Assembly (NCBI RefSeq): GCF_002843385.1
Contig: NZ_MVDE01000003.1
Coordinates: 62,001 to 126,000 of the forward strand
DNA: 64,000 nucleotides
Source: Labilibaculum manganireducens
GTDB taxonomy: Bacteria > Bacteroidota > Bacteroidia > Bacteroidales > Marinifilaceae
Reading direction: 5' to 3'
Part shown: piece after piece, positions 43,994 through 52,714 of the stretch
Position numbering within the stretch: the first letter of the stretch is position 1
Layout: the number at the start of each line of letters is the position of its first letter
Made by a program: the position numbers and the translations under genes
The notes under the pieces: model-generated
Seen by the model: only the letters and a program-made list of their open reading frames with translations
What the model was told of the DNA's origin: nothing
The model's database searches: none

Positions 43994-44197
43994 TCGCTCT
44001 TTTTATTTTAAATTACTTGCAATATTCATCTTTATAACGGATTTAGTCAATATTAAGTTTGTTTTTTTTGATAAGTAATTTTTATTCAAGGATGTAAGGC
44101 TCTTTTTTTGACTTGACTGATTTCATCCTCCTTTTAATAAAAATAAATTTCATAGCCGAAACCATGATATTCATCTATTAATTAAAAGTATTTTTCC

Positions 44198-44299
44198 ATG
44201 AAAAACATTCTTGCCGCAACATTTTCCGCTTTCAGGAAATCTGTTTCAATTCAACGGATTCTTATTGTCAGACCCCCAATACTCATGAACAAGATATGA
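44198..44299 (+). CDS. Possible small upstream peptide of dsrE
   Basis: A 33-codon frame, MKNILAATFSAFRKSVSIQR..., whose TGA stop overlaps the ATG of the next gene (ATGA), the usual sign of translational coupling. It is basic and short with no known relatives by eye. It may be a real small protein, a leader, or chance. Confidence 0.25.
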   Translation: MKNILAATFSAFRKSVSIQRILIVRPPILMNKI

Positions 44300-44646
44300 A
44301 ACCAAACAGAAAACAAAAATTAGCAGTTGTCTGGACAAGCGGAGACCGGGATGTGGCTCTTAAAATGGTATTTATGTACACCTACAATGCTAAGAAAATG
44401 GGCTGGTGGGACGAAATTAACCTTATCGTTTGGGGACCATCCTCAAAACTGTTATGTGAAGATGCAGAGCTTCAAGAATACATTGAAAGAATGCTGCAAG
44501 AAGGAATATCCATTTTTGCATGCAAAGCCTGCGCTGATATGTATGATGTTACTCCTCAACTTGAAAAATTAAATATTGATGTCAAATTCATGGGTGAAGC
44601 ACTAAGCGAAACTCTTCAAAAAGACTATAAAGTAATTACCTTTTAA
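44296..44646 (+). CDS. DsrE family protein
   Basis: 116 residues with the DsrE/DsrF-like fold: AVVWTSGDRDVALKMVFMYT, WWDEINLIVWGPSSKLL and FACKACADMYDVT. The cysteine pair in CKAC is at the position where sulfur-relay members carry their active Cys. Stand-alone members are of unknown role, possibly in sulfur transfer or redox sensing. Nine bases separate it from the DUF2461 gene. Confidence 0.85.
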   Translation: MKPNRKQKLAVVWTSGDRDVALKMVFMYTYNAKKMGWWDEINLIVWGPSSKLLCEDAELQEYIERMLQEGISIFACKACADMYDVTPQLEKLNIDVKFMGEALSETLQKDYKVITF

Positions 44647-44655
44647 CATTACAAC

Positions 44656-45318
44656 ATGCTAAGCAATAGTATTTACGAGTTTTTACTCGAACTAAGAGAG
44701 AATAACAACAGAGATTGGTTTCATGCGAATAAAAAAAAGTACGATAAGGCCAAAAAGGATTTTGAACTTTTCGTTGAACTAAGTATCGAACAAATCAAAG
44801 TTATTGATCCGGATCTATCAGGACTAAATGCCAAAGACTGCATTTTTAGAATATTCCGGGATGTTCGGTTTTCTGAAAACAAACAACCCTACAAAACACA
44901 TTTTGGAGCTTTTCTGTCAAAAAATGGTCGGAAAAGCAAATATGGAGGTTATTACATCCATATTGAACCCGGAGGAAGCTTTTTGGGAGGCGGTTGCTAC
45001 ATGCCTGCACCAAATGTTCTTAAGGCCATTCGTGAAGAAATATTTCACAACCCACTGGAATTTCAAGAAATCATCACGAATAAAGAATTCTCATCTCATT
45101 TTCCTGAAATGTACGGTGAAAAACTAAAGACTGCTCCACGTGGTTATCCTAAAGATTTTGAATACATCGACCTGCTAAATTTCAAGAATTATGCGGTAGG
45201 GAAAATGGTGCCCGATCGAATCGTGTTATCAGAGCAATTTTCTGATGAGATTTTAGAATGCTTCACCAGTTTACGAACGCTAAATACATATCTAAACGAA
45301 ATACTGGCAGATTTATAA
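44656..45318 (+). CDS. DUF2461 / TIGR02453 family protein
   Basis: 220 residues. FLLELRENNNRDWFHANKKK at the start, then RIFRDVRFSENKQPYKTHFG and GGYYIHIEPGGSFLGGGCYM are the three signature segments. The family is widespread in bacteria and fungi, cytoplasmic, and has no established activity. It shares a transcript with dsrE and ends at a long hairpin. Confidence 0.92.
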   Translation: MLSNSIYEFLLELRENNNRDWFHANKKKYDKAKKDFELFVELSIEQIKVIDPDLSGLNAKDCIFRIFRDVRFSENKQPYKTHFGAFLSKNGRKSKYGGYYIHIEPGGSFLGGGCYMPAPNVLKAIREEIFHNPLEFQEIITNKEFSSHFPEMYGEKLKTAPRGYPKDFEYIDLLNFKNYAVGKMVPDRIVLSEQFSDEILECFTSLRTLNTYLNEILADL

Positions 45319-45380
45319 AACGAAATTCTCTTTTCATGATGAAATTTCCTTACTAATATTAGCGGAGGAAACCGTAAAAC

Positions 45381-45436
45381 AAAACCTTTTCTTAGTTGGA
45401 GCAGATCACTCTTAACCTCCTAAAAGAAAAGGTTTT
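45381..45436 (+). terminator. Long hairpin after the DUF2461 gene
   Basis: AAAACCTTTTCTT (45381-45393) pairs fully with AAGAAAAGGTTTT (45424-45436), with GGAG/CTCC able to pair inside the loop. The rest of the gap 45437-45599 is AT-rich and empty apart from the expected promoter of the next gene. Confidence 0.65.
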
Positions 45437-45599
45437 CTACTGATGGCTGTCGATACAATTTAAATTACCTGTTCAATTTAAGTTGATAAAACCATGTATC
45501 CTGAGATTTAGATTCATTCTTTTATGTTCGTTTACTATATTAGACGAGCTATACAAAAATTTACCTGATTAAGTACAATTGAGATTGAAAACGAACAAA

Positions 45600-45698
45600 A
45601 TGAAATGTTCATGCCAAAGATATTATAACACACAGGGGGATGATTATTCCAGCATGGTAAGTTGCATATGGCAAAAACTTAAAATTATAATCATATGA
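45600..45698 (+). repeat. Leader repeat copy B with a small Cys-containing frame
   Basis: A 32-codon frame begins MKCSCQRYYNTQGDDYSSMV and its TGA overlaps the ATG of the transglutaminase-like gene at 45695. The DNA matches copy A (12611-12722) at the start (ATGAAA...CATG), at ACACACAG and over the last 30 bases, including the ATGAA of the next gene; it matches copy C (minus strand of 4904-4961) over the GGGGGATGATTATTCCAG stretch. Confidence 0.6.
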
Positions 45699-47623
45699 AG
45701 CAAATCACACTACTAAGTCTAATTGCTTTCTTTTTAGTTCTTACGCCTGCCTTTGCAAAAAAAGAAACATTTAAATATCCTGCATTTACCATCCCTGCCG
45801 AACTTAAAAAAAATGCCAATGCCGTAGTTCGTTTGGATGAAGCCGAATTTACGGTACACTCAAGAAAAAGCTCCAGTCTGACACAAAAAATGGTGATTAC
45901 AATTCTAAATAAAAAGGGAGAAGTTTACGCATCAATTCCATTTGGATACAGCAAATTTGAAACTTTGGAGAGTTTAAAGATCACCATCTATAATTCCCTT
46001 GGCATAGTGATTAAAAAAGTAAAGGAATCAGAAATTAAAGATTACAGCTATAGTTCTGCGGGTGAGTTGATAGGAGATTCGCGTTTCAAAATTTACGAAC
46101 CTGTTCAAAAGCAATATCCATATACTATTGAATACGAATCGGTATCAGACTACAAAGGTCTTTTTGTTTATCCAAGCTGGAAAGCCTATCCCGGCTATCT
46201 GATAGGTGTTGAAAAATCCATCATGAAAGTCATTATTCCTTCGGAGGAAAAATTACGATACAAATGCATTAATTTTAAAGATTCAATCAGTACTACAACA
46301 ATAAATGACCAAAATATCTACCAATGGGGTATCGATAGTTTGCCTGCCTTAAAAAGCGAAGCTTACTCTACCGGCGTACTCTCACAATCACCTCAAATTC
46401 TTTTGGCTCCTCTCGATTTTGAAATGGATAATTACCCAGGCAGTTTAGAAAGCTGGAATAGTCTGGGGAAATGGTCGGCCGTTTTAAATCAAGGACGCGA
46501 TCAGATTCCTGAAGAAGAACAGGCTCATATCCTGGAACTTACCAAAGACTGCCAGACAGATATTGAAAAAGTAAAAATATTGTATGAATACATGCAATCG
46601 AAAACACGTTATGTTGGTATACAATTGGGAATAGGTGGCTGGCAAAGTTTTCCGGCCGAAATGGTTTCGGAAAAAGGCTACGGTGATTGCAAAGCATTGT
46701 CGAACTACATGAAGTCCCTGCTTAAAGTCGTTCATATTCCATCTAATTACACTTTAGTGAAAGCAGGGGAAAGCAATAATTTACAACATACAGATTTTGT
46801 ACACAGCTATTTTAATCATGTTATTTTACGGGTTCCGCTGCAGAAGGACACCATTTGGCTCGAATGCACAAGTCAGAAGATGCCTTTTGGCTATCTGGGA
46901 ACCTTTACCGACGACCGCGATGTGCTGTGTGTAAATGATGATGGCGGAGAACTATGCCATACTCCTTTATATACCATAGAACAAAACCAGCAGATTCAAA
47001 ATGGTACTTTTACCCTATTGGAAAATGGAAACGCGCATGCTGAAATCTCGACTGTTTACACTGGAATTCAATACGAAAACATTGAAACTCTTTACCATAG
47101 AAGCAGTGTGGATGATCAAAAGAAATTCCTTTACGAAGAACACATCAACCTACCCGATTTTACAATTAATGATTATCATTTTCAGGAGGATAAAAAACAA
47201 ATTCCATCGTCAGTTTTAAGTGTAAACCTTGATGTAAGAAACTATGCTTCGCAAACAGGGGATCGTTTATTCATCCCATTAAATAAAATCAACAGAATTA
47301 CTTACATTCCTCCCAAATTGGAAAACAGACTCACCGACATTCGCTATATCAGATCAACTGAAGATAAAGACAGCATCTGTTTTATACTACCTGAAGGATA
47401 CAAAATTGAAAGTCTTCCTGAGGAAAAAATTATTGAATCGGACTTTGGATACTATCAAAGCAATGCTGAATTGGTTGACAGTAAAGTTTACTACATACGA
47501 ATTTTCCGTAAAAATAAAAACACATTCAATGCATCCCGCTACGAAGAGTTTCGGTCATTTAGGAAAGAACTCGCAAAAGCCGATAAAGCAAGTTTGGTAC
47601 TAAAAAAGATTACGAAATCCTGA
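45695..47623 (+). CDS. DUF3857 / transglutaminase-like secreted protein
   Basis: 642 residues. Signal peptide 1-21 (cleavage after AFA). DUF3857 at ~40-250 (beta-rich), transglutaminase-like core at ~270-400 with the cysteine in GYGDCKALSNYMKSLL, the histidine in YFNHVILRV and an acidic third residue in IWLECTSQ, then a DUF3858-like C-terminal beta domain. The family is common in Bacteroidota, exported to the periplasm; it may cross-link or cleave peptides, with no proven substrate. It begins at the end of leader repeat B and is followed at once by a repeat array. Confidence 0.88.
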   Translation: MKQITLLSLIAFFLVLTPAFAKKETFKYPAFTIPAELKKNANAVVRLDEAEFTVHSRKSSSLTQKMVITILNKKGEVYASIPFGYSKFETLESLKITIYNSLGIVIKKVKESEIKDYSYSSAGELIGDSRFKIYEPVQKQYPYTIEYESVSDYKGLFVYPSWKAYPGYLIGVEKSIMKVIIPSEEKLRYKCINFKDSISTTTINDQNIYQWGIDSLPALKSEAYSTGVLSQSPQILLAPLDFEMDNYPGSLESWNSLGKWSAVLNQGRDQIPEEEQAHILELTKDCQTDIEKVKILYEYMQSKTRYVGIQLGIGGWQSFPAEMVSEKGYGDCKALSNYMKSLLKVVHIPSNYTLVKAGESNNLQHTDFVHSYFNHVILRVPLQKDTIWLECTSQKMPFGYLGTFTDDRDVLCVNDDGGELCHTPLYTIEQNQQIQNGTFTLLENGNAHAEISTVYTGIQYENIETLYHRSSVDDQKKFLYEEHINLPDFTINDYHFQEDKKQIPSSVLSVNLDVRNYASQTGDRLFIPLNKINRITYIPPKLENRLTDIRYIRSTEDKDSICFILPEGYKIESLPEEKIIESDFGYYQSNAELVDSKVYYIRIFRKNKNTFNASRYEEFRSFRKELAKADKASLVLKKITKS

Positions 47624-47863
47624 AGGGGCTGAATAAAGTCTTGAAGGGTCTTGAAGGGTCTGGAAAAGTCTAAAAGCCAGAATAATCAAAGAGGCTGGAA
47701 AGATCGAAGGGGCTGAATAAAGTCTGGAAAAGTCTTGAAGGGTCTGGAAAGGTCAAAAGGTCTGGAAAAGTCTAAAAGCCAGAATAATCCAAGAGGCTGG
47801 AAAGGTCGAAGGGGCAGGAAAAATCCAGGAGTTTAAAAGAGTAAAAAAATACGAAATAATTAT
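47624..47863 (+). repeat. Left array of the IVP unit (10-nt phased GTCTGGAA words)
   Basis: Starts directly after the preceding stop codon. It is built of ~10-base words GTCTTGAAGG, GTCTGGAAAA, GGTCGAAGGG, and contains a longer direct repeat: CTAAAAGCCAGAATAATC...AGGCTGGAAAG at ~47668 and again at ~47771 (period about 103). It faces the inverted array at 48250-48327 across the four-helix-bundle gene. Confidence 0.8.
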
Positions 47864-48217
47864 ATGAGTACAATTAAAAAATTTGAAGAACTGGTGATTT
47901 GGCAAAATGCCCGGAAATTGATTAATGAGATATACAAAGAAATGAATGGGATTAAAGATTTTGGATTCAAAGACCAAATTCAACGAGCTTCAGTTTCTAT
48001 CATGAATAATATAGCCGAAGGTTTTGAAAGATATTCAGACACTGAATTCAGACGTTTTTTGGACATTTCGAAAGCTTCATGCGGTGAGGTTCGAAGTATG
48101 CTTTATTTAGCCGAAGATCTCCATTATCTTGATAATAATACAGCTGAAAATTTACGGAAAGATTGCAGGCTAATATCAGGTAGTATTCAGAATTTAATTA
48201 ACAGCTTAAAATCCTAA
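47864..48217 (+). CDS. Four-helix-bundle protein of the 23S rRNA IVP (S23) family
   Basis: 117 residues, normal for the family. FEELVIWQNARKLINEIYKE, DQIQRASVSIMNNIAEGFER and FLDISKASCGEVRSMLYLAE are the signature helices. The family was first seen encoded in intervening sequences of 23S rRNA genes and includes the Avd accessory proteins of diversity-generating retroelements; it forms pentameric basic bundles that bind nucleic acid. No reverse transcriptase is near. The gene sits between two inverted repeat arrays, which suggests it moves as, or helps, a small mobile unit. Confidence 0.92.
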   Translation: MSTIKKFEELVIWQNARKLINEIYKEMNGIKDFGFKDQIQRASVSIMNNIAEGFERYSDTEFRRFLDISKASCGEVRSMLYLAEDLHYLDNNTAENLRKDCRLISGSIQNLINSLKS

Positions 48218-48249
48218 TCATTCAATCATAAGCCACTTCCATACTATTT

Positions 48250-48327
48250 TAACCTTTCGACCTTTGGACTCTTCAAAACTGTTTGACGCTTCGACATTTC
48301 AAGACTCTTCGACCTTTCCAGACTTTA
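48250..48327 (-). repeat. Right, inverted array of the IVP unit
   Basis: Read on the minus strand it is AAAGTCTGGAAAGGTCGAAG, AGTCTTGAAATGTCGAAG, GTCAAACAG, AGTCCAAAGGTCGAAAGG: the same ~10-base words as the array at 47624-47863 but in the opposite direction. It stops next to the stop codon of the response-regulator gene. Related words recur at ~49680-49720 (plus strand) and in the 222-bp units at 49.8-50.4 kb. Confidence 0.75.
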
Positions 48328-48328
48328 G

Positions 48329-49498
48329 TTAGTACACCGGAAGCTGAAATGAAACCCGAACACCACCTTCGCTAAGATTCTCCACATCAACAATGGCCTT
48401 GTGTAAATCCATAACCAATTTCACAACTACCAAACCAGCGGTAAAGCGTTTAAAATCCTGTCTTCGGTCTTCTTTGCTTAGTTCAAAAAAGTGGAATGTG
48501 TAATTCACTTCGGATGGAGTAAACTGCACTCCTAAATCCTGAACAAAAACCTTGACACTTTGACCTTCCAACGAAGCGCCAACCAAAACTTCGGAACGCG
48601 AAGGTGCATTGGTAACTGCATTTTCAATTACTTTCTCCATGCTGATGCCAAACAATTTCTCATCACCACGAATGATATAATTCTTAGGGATCTCTACCTT
48701 TACTTTAATCTTTCGCTCAGCGATCAATGGTTTTAATTTTTCGATGCTGTCTTTGACTACCTCGTAAACAGAAATTCCCAAAATTTTCATTTCATAACGA
48801 TCAAAACGCAAAGCAGAAAGAAGTAAGGCCATATCCGAAACACCAGTCAGTTTTTCACAAGCCTGAATAATGTAACGCACATATTTTAAATTGGTTTTAT
48901 TTTTAATGGAAAATTCCAACATTTCAGCAAAACCCACAATACCATTTAGCGGCTCTCTCAGTTCTGTTGACATGAGTGACAGAAAATCGTTTTTAGCATC
49001 TTCGAGAGTTGAAAGCTGATGGTTTGCATGCTCAAGACTTTGGTTTGACTCAACCAACTCCATGGTTCGGGCAGCAACCCTCTCCTCCAATTCCAGATTC
49101 ATCATTTTCAGCTCCTGATTTTTACTTTTTAAATCAAGATGCGTATTCACTCTGACAACTAATTCCTGTGGATTGAATGGTTTGGTGACATAATCCTGAG
49201 CTCCTGCTTCAAAACCTTTAATTATGGATTCTTCATCAACTCTCGCAGTGAGGAAAATTACAGGTATATCTTTTGTTTTTTCTTTTGATTTAAAATACTC
49301 ACAAACCTCATAACCATCCATTTCCGGCATCATGATGTCCAGTAAAATCAAATCAAAACTTTTTGCAACACACAGCATTATCGCATCTTTACCATTTAAT
49401 GCGTAACTAATTTCGTAGGAGTCGTCGGAAAGAATGGATTGTAATACTTTAATGTTATCTGGTATATCATCAACGATTAAAATCTGGTATTTCTTCAT
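48329..49498 (-). CDS. Response regulator fused to a degenerate histidine-kinase module
   Basis: 389 residues from the ATG at 49496-49498 (MKKYQILIVDD, the normal receiver start). Receiver domain 1-~120 is intact: ILIVDDIP (acid pair), LILLDIMMPEMDG (phospho-acceptor Asp), VIFLTARV and YVTKPF (Lys). A coiled coil follows (ELKMMNLELEERVAARTMEL), then a HisKA-like segment LMSTELREPLNGIVGFAEML in which the usual H of S-H-E-L-R is T, and an ATPase-like domain whose G1 box reads QDLGVQFT. It should accept phosphate but not autophosphorylate on the standard His, so the kinase half may only bind partners. Confidence 0.85.
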   Translation of the reverse strand: MKKYQILIVDDIPDNIKVLQSILSDDSYEISYALNGKDAIMLCVAKSFDLILLDIMMPEMDGYEVCEYFKSKEKTKDIPVIFLTARVDEESIIKGFEAGAQDYVTKPFNPQELVVRVNTHLDLKSKNQELKMMNLELEERVAARTMELVESNQSLEHANHQLSTLEDAKNDFLSLMSTELREPLNGIVGFAEMLEFSIKNKTNLKYVRYIIQACEKLTGVSDMALLLSALRFDRYEMKILGISVYEVVKDSIEKLKPLIAERKIKVKVEIPKNYIIRGDEKLFGISMEKVIENAVTNAPSRSEVLVGASLEGQSVKVFVQDLGVQFTPSEVNYTFHFFELSKEDRRQDFKRFTAGLVVVKLVMDLHKAIVDVENLSEGGVRVSFQLPVY

Positions 49499-49790
49499 TT
49501 CCGGTAAATTATATAAGTAGTCAGTAGTCATTGAAACAGAAAATGTAAGAATCAGAATATTTAACATTCATGCACTCTCACAATATTAACGCATAAATAT
49601 AACACATAATTCTTTACATAGAAACCTAAAAACTGTTTTTTTTTGAATGCTTGTTTTTTAGATTGGATCGTCGAACATTCTAAAAGTAAAAAGTCAAAAA
49701 GTCTGGAAAGGTTGAATGGTCAAAACAAATACCTTTTTTTGACTATTGGATCTTGTGGCGCAGAAGAAGATTCTCTTTTTATTTTAAAGG

Positions 49791-50445
49791 CACCCCTCTG
49801 CCTGTCGGCATCTCCCCTTAAGATGGGAGAATTATTTCATTAGGCATTCGGCTTTTAATCCACTGGCTGAAGCCAAGTGGCAAAGCAAAGTTATCCTTAT
49901 TCTATACCATGGGCCAAAGTCACATGACAATCCAATCCTCTACCTCTTTTGATTACAATGGACTTTTAGACTCTTTGACCTTTCAAGACTGTTCCAGATT
50001 TTTTTCATCAAACACCCCTCTGCCTGTCGGCATCTCCCCTTAAAAAAGGGAGAATTATTACATTAGGCATTCGGCTTTTAATCCACTGGCTGAAGCCAAG
50101 TGGCAAAGCAAAGTCATCCTTATTTTATACCGTGAGCCAAAGTCACATGAAAATCCAATCCTCTACCTCTTTTGATTACAATGGACTTTTGGACTCTTTG
50201 ACCTTTCGAGACTCTTCAAGACTTTTTATCAAACACCCCTCTGCCTGTCGGCATCTCCCCTTAAAATGGGAGAAATATTACATTAGGCATTCGGCTTTGA
50301 ATCCACTGGCTAAAGCCAAGTGGCAAAGCAAAGTTATCCTTATTTTATACCATGAGCCAAAGTCACATAGTAATCCAATCCTCTACCTCTTTTGATTACA
50401 ATGGACTTTTGGACTCTTTGACCTTTCGAGAGTGTTCCAGATTTT
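49791..50445 (+). repeat. Three tandem copies of a ~222-bp unit
   Basis: Units start at 49791, 50013 and 50234 with CACCCCTCTGCCTGTCGGCA. Each contains TCTCCCCTTAAAATGGGAG, GGCATTCGGCTTTTAATCC, a GGCTGAAGCCAAGTGGCAAAG segment and, at the end, GACTCTTTGACCTTTCAAGA words like those of the IVP arrays. The units differ at a few positions. Frames inside are not credible genes. The left flank 49499-49790 holds more GTCTGGAAAGG words. Confidence 0.9.
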
Positions 50446-50624
50446 TTAACTTTTGGACTTTTCAACCACCATAATGATAGATTAAAAGACTAATTATCCT
50501 GACAAACAGACTGATTTTAATGATTATTAACATTTATTTTGATTTTTAATTAAACATCCGAAAGGATTATATAAATATTTTTATTTACATTTATTTTAGA
50601 ATTATGTTACAGCTGTTTTAATTC

Positions 50625-50860
50625 TTTGTTTGCAGGTTGATATGCGAAGAAAAATATCAATTTGAATGTGATGCCGTATCGAAAGAGATGCTTCTCCGGT
50701 AAGAATCCGGACAACTATCGTCTCCTGATCAGTATGGGAAATCAGGAACCAGGCGGATGTCTCCCGGTACCAGATCCAATTACTCTCTGGGTTATTTGCC
50801 AAGCAATTCGTGCAAATCAACCCGCATCATCTGCACAAAGCGATTTCTGCAAATGACTTA
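50625..50860 (+). ncRNA. Candidate structured RNA (weak)
   Basis: An island clearly richer in G+C than its surroundings. GGTTGAT (50635-50641) can pair with ATCAACC (50816-50822), with neighbouring GC/GAA pairs, enclosing three local hairpins: CCGG-TAAGAAT-CCGG (50697-50711), CCTGAT...ATCAGG (50724-50746) and CCAGA...TCTGG (~50770-50790). Frames on both strands here (up to 73 codons) show no known motif. It does not match any RNA family I can recall. It could also be a gene fragment. Confidence 0.25.
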
Positions 50861-51238
50861 CTTTCAACAATTGTTTTTATCCATCAATACTCAATTCTAT
50901 TTCAACAACAATTAAAACAGCTTTATTTCCTTCAATAGATCGTTAGATATCAGACATGAAGTATTAGATTGATTTACAATACGCTTATTTTCGAATGTTT
51001 GCATCGAAACACATACCCGTTCAAAAAATCACTCTAAAAAATCAAGCACTTACAAAACCTTAACGAACTATTGTCATTTATTTTCAGTTATAAATTTAGT
51101 TATAAATCATTGGTAGATTACAGGAACGAAAGTGCTCCGGACAAAGGTGAATCCTCCGCAAGGAATAATATTTCTCTGTGGCACCATTTCTGATCAGTGA
51201 ATTAACAGAAGTAAATTCCGGCATCATTTGATGACCTG
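50861..51238. other. Intergenic stretch, nothing recognised
   Basis: AT-rich sequence between the GC-richer island and the 105-bp repeat. The last part (51120-51238) already contains single TGATCAG and TTCCGG words related to the repeat that follows. Confidence 0.3.
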
Positions 51239-51591
51239 ATGAAGTTCTGGATTGACTTTGTTTTTTCATCTGATCAGTTGATGAAGTTCAGGAATCACTT
51301 GGTGAAGTCCGGGAATCACATTGTATTTTCATTTGATGACCTGATGAAGTTCTGGATTGACTTTGTTTTTTCATCTGATCAGTTGATGAAGTTCAGGAAT
51401 CACTTGATGAAGTCTGGGAATCACATTGTATTTTCATTTGATCACCTGGTGAAGTTCTGGATTGACTTTGTTTTTTCATTTGATCAGTTGATGAAGTTCA
51501 GGAATCACTTGGTGAAGTCCGGGAATCACATTGTATTTTCATTTGATCACCTGGTGAAGTTCTGGATTGACTTTGTTTTTTCATTGAATCA
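51239..51591 (+). repeat. 105-bp tandem repeat, 3.4 copies, open in frame
   Basis: Units start at 51239, 51344, 51449 and 51554 (partial). Each contains GATGAAGTTCTGGATTGACT, TGATCAGTTGATGAAGTTCA and GGTGAAGTCCGGGAATCACA, so the unit is itself made of diverged ~20-base GAAGTTC words. As 105 is a multiple of three, one forward frame stays open for 123 codons (51239-51610) and would encode 35-residue repeats (MKFWIDFVFSS..., MKFRNHLVKSG...). I see no start signal or signal peptide, and treat it as a repeat that may or may not be translated. Confidence 0.9.
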
Positions 51592-51673
51592 AGCTCTGTT
51601 TCATTTTTGAGCTGTACTTCGCTCAAGTACCCGAAGTTATGTTCCTGTTTTCTAACATTTAAAACAAAAAATT

Positions 51674-52588
51674 ATGCAAAAATCATTAGAGTCTCAAAAA
51701 GAAATGCAAAGAACATTTCGAGGTTTTATAAGTGGTAATCAAGTTAAACTGGATGCAGTCCCTGTTGTGAAGGAAATCACTGATTTGCAGGTGGCTAAAA
51801 TGGATCGGTTCGATGTTCTGTGGGAGCTTACTCAAACGAATAACAGCGGCACCACCATTACCAAACACAACACAAAGGCATTGGCAGCCAATTATCTGAA
51901 CCGCATTAATCTTCTTTTCTACAATTATTGCCTGAAAAGCAACAAACTGGAAGATCTTCCCAATTTAAAGGGCAGTGTTTCGTTTTACCTGAATTTGTCC
52001 GATGAAAAATTCATCAGTAAACTGGACTTTACCTGCAGATTTGGTGACAACTTGGGCGATCAACTGGCCGAAACAGCTGTGAGTACAGAAGAATTGGCAG
52101 ATCTTAAGGTGCTTCGCTCGGGCTATATCGATCTGGCTCCAAGACCCAGGGAAATAAAGAGCAATACAAAAATTTCGAATCAGGAACTGAAAGATGTGGG
52201 GGCAGAAATTCTCAACATTAACAAAATCAGACTGGACAATGTGATGCAATCTCTCTTTGCCGGTTCCGATCCAGAATTGTATCAAAGTTATCTGGAAGCT
52301 ACCAACATGATGAAAGTGGGGCGTCGAAAAACTGCCGTATCCGGAAGCATTACCGATAAGGTAAGCAAACTAGCGGTTCTTCAGGCGCACATCCTGATTC
52401 CTGAAGCGGGAATTGATCACATCTGTACCAGTAAAAAAGGCGGGTTCCGAATTGATAAACTGAACCCGGGCACCTATCAAATTCAAATTAAAGCCGTAAC
52501 CTATAAAACAATCAGCATGGAATTGGTACACCGTTACGGTGAAACCAATGTGCTTGAGGTGGAAATGGAGACCGAGAACGGGTTATAA
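51674..52588 (+). CDS. Hypothetical protein with C-terminal carboxypeptidase-regulatory-like domain
   Basis: 304 residues, no signal peptide or membrane helix. Residues ~1-210 are mostly helical and unrecognised (QKEMQRTFRGFISGNQVKLD; LWELTQTNNSGTTITKHNTK). Residues ~218-300 look like the CarboxypepD_reg/CNA-B-like sandwich: VSGSITDKVSKLAVLQAHIL, then GGFRIDKLNPGTYQIQIKA. Such domains are common in Bacteroidota, usually exported, so a cytoplasmic one is odd. It stands alone between two repeat arrays. Base composition is less AT-rich than the neighbourhood. Function unknown. Confidence 0.7.
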   Translation: MQKSLESQKEMQRTFRGFISGNQVKLDAVPVVKEITDLQVAKMDRFDVLWELTQTNNSGTTITKHNTKALAANYLNRINLLFYNYCLKSNKLEDLPNLKGSVSFYLNLSDEKFISKLDFTCRFGDNLGDQLAETAVSTEELADLKVLRSGYIDLAPRPREIKSNTKISNQELKDVGAEILNINKIRLDNVMQSLFAGSDPELYQSYLEATNMMKVGRRKTAVSGSITDKVSKLAVLQAHILIPEAGIDHICTSKKGGFRIDKLNPGTYQIQIKAVTYKTISMELVHRYGETNVLEVEMETENGL

Positions 52589-52714
52589 TAGTCATTGGGA
52601 ACTGGTCATTCGGAATCCCAAAAATGGAAACATTCCTGCAAGCTTTAAAATGCAAAACCCAAAGAATTGAATTTCTTTGGGTTTTGTTCTGCTGTTAATT
52701 CCTCATAAATAGTT

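Noticed and set aside
47624-48327. Diversity-generating retroelement, because of the Avd-like four-helix-bundle protein
   Set aside because: No reverse transcriptase, template/variable repeat pair or target gene is seen nearby.
49867-50395. Open frames of up to 87 codons in the 222-bp repeats
   Set aside because: They run through repeated non-coding modules and differ in frame between copies.
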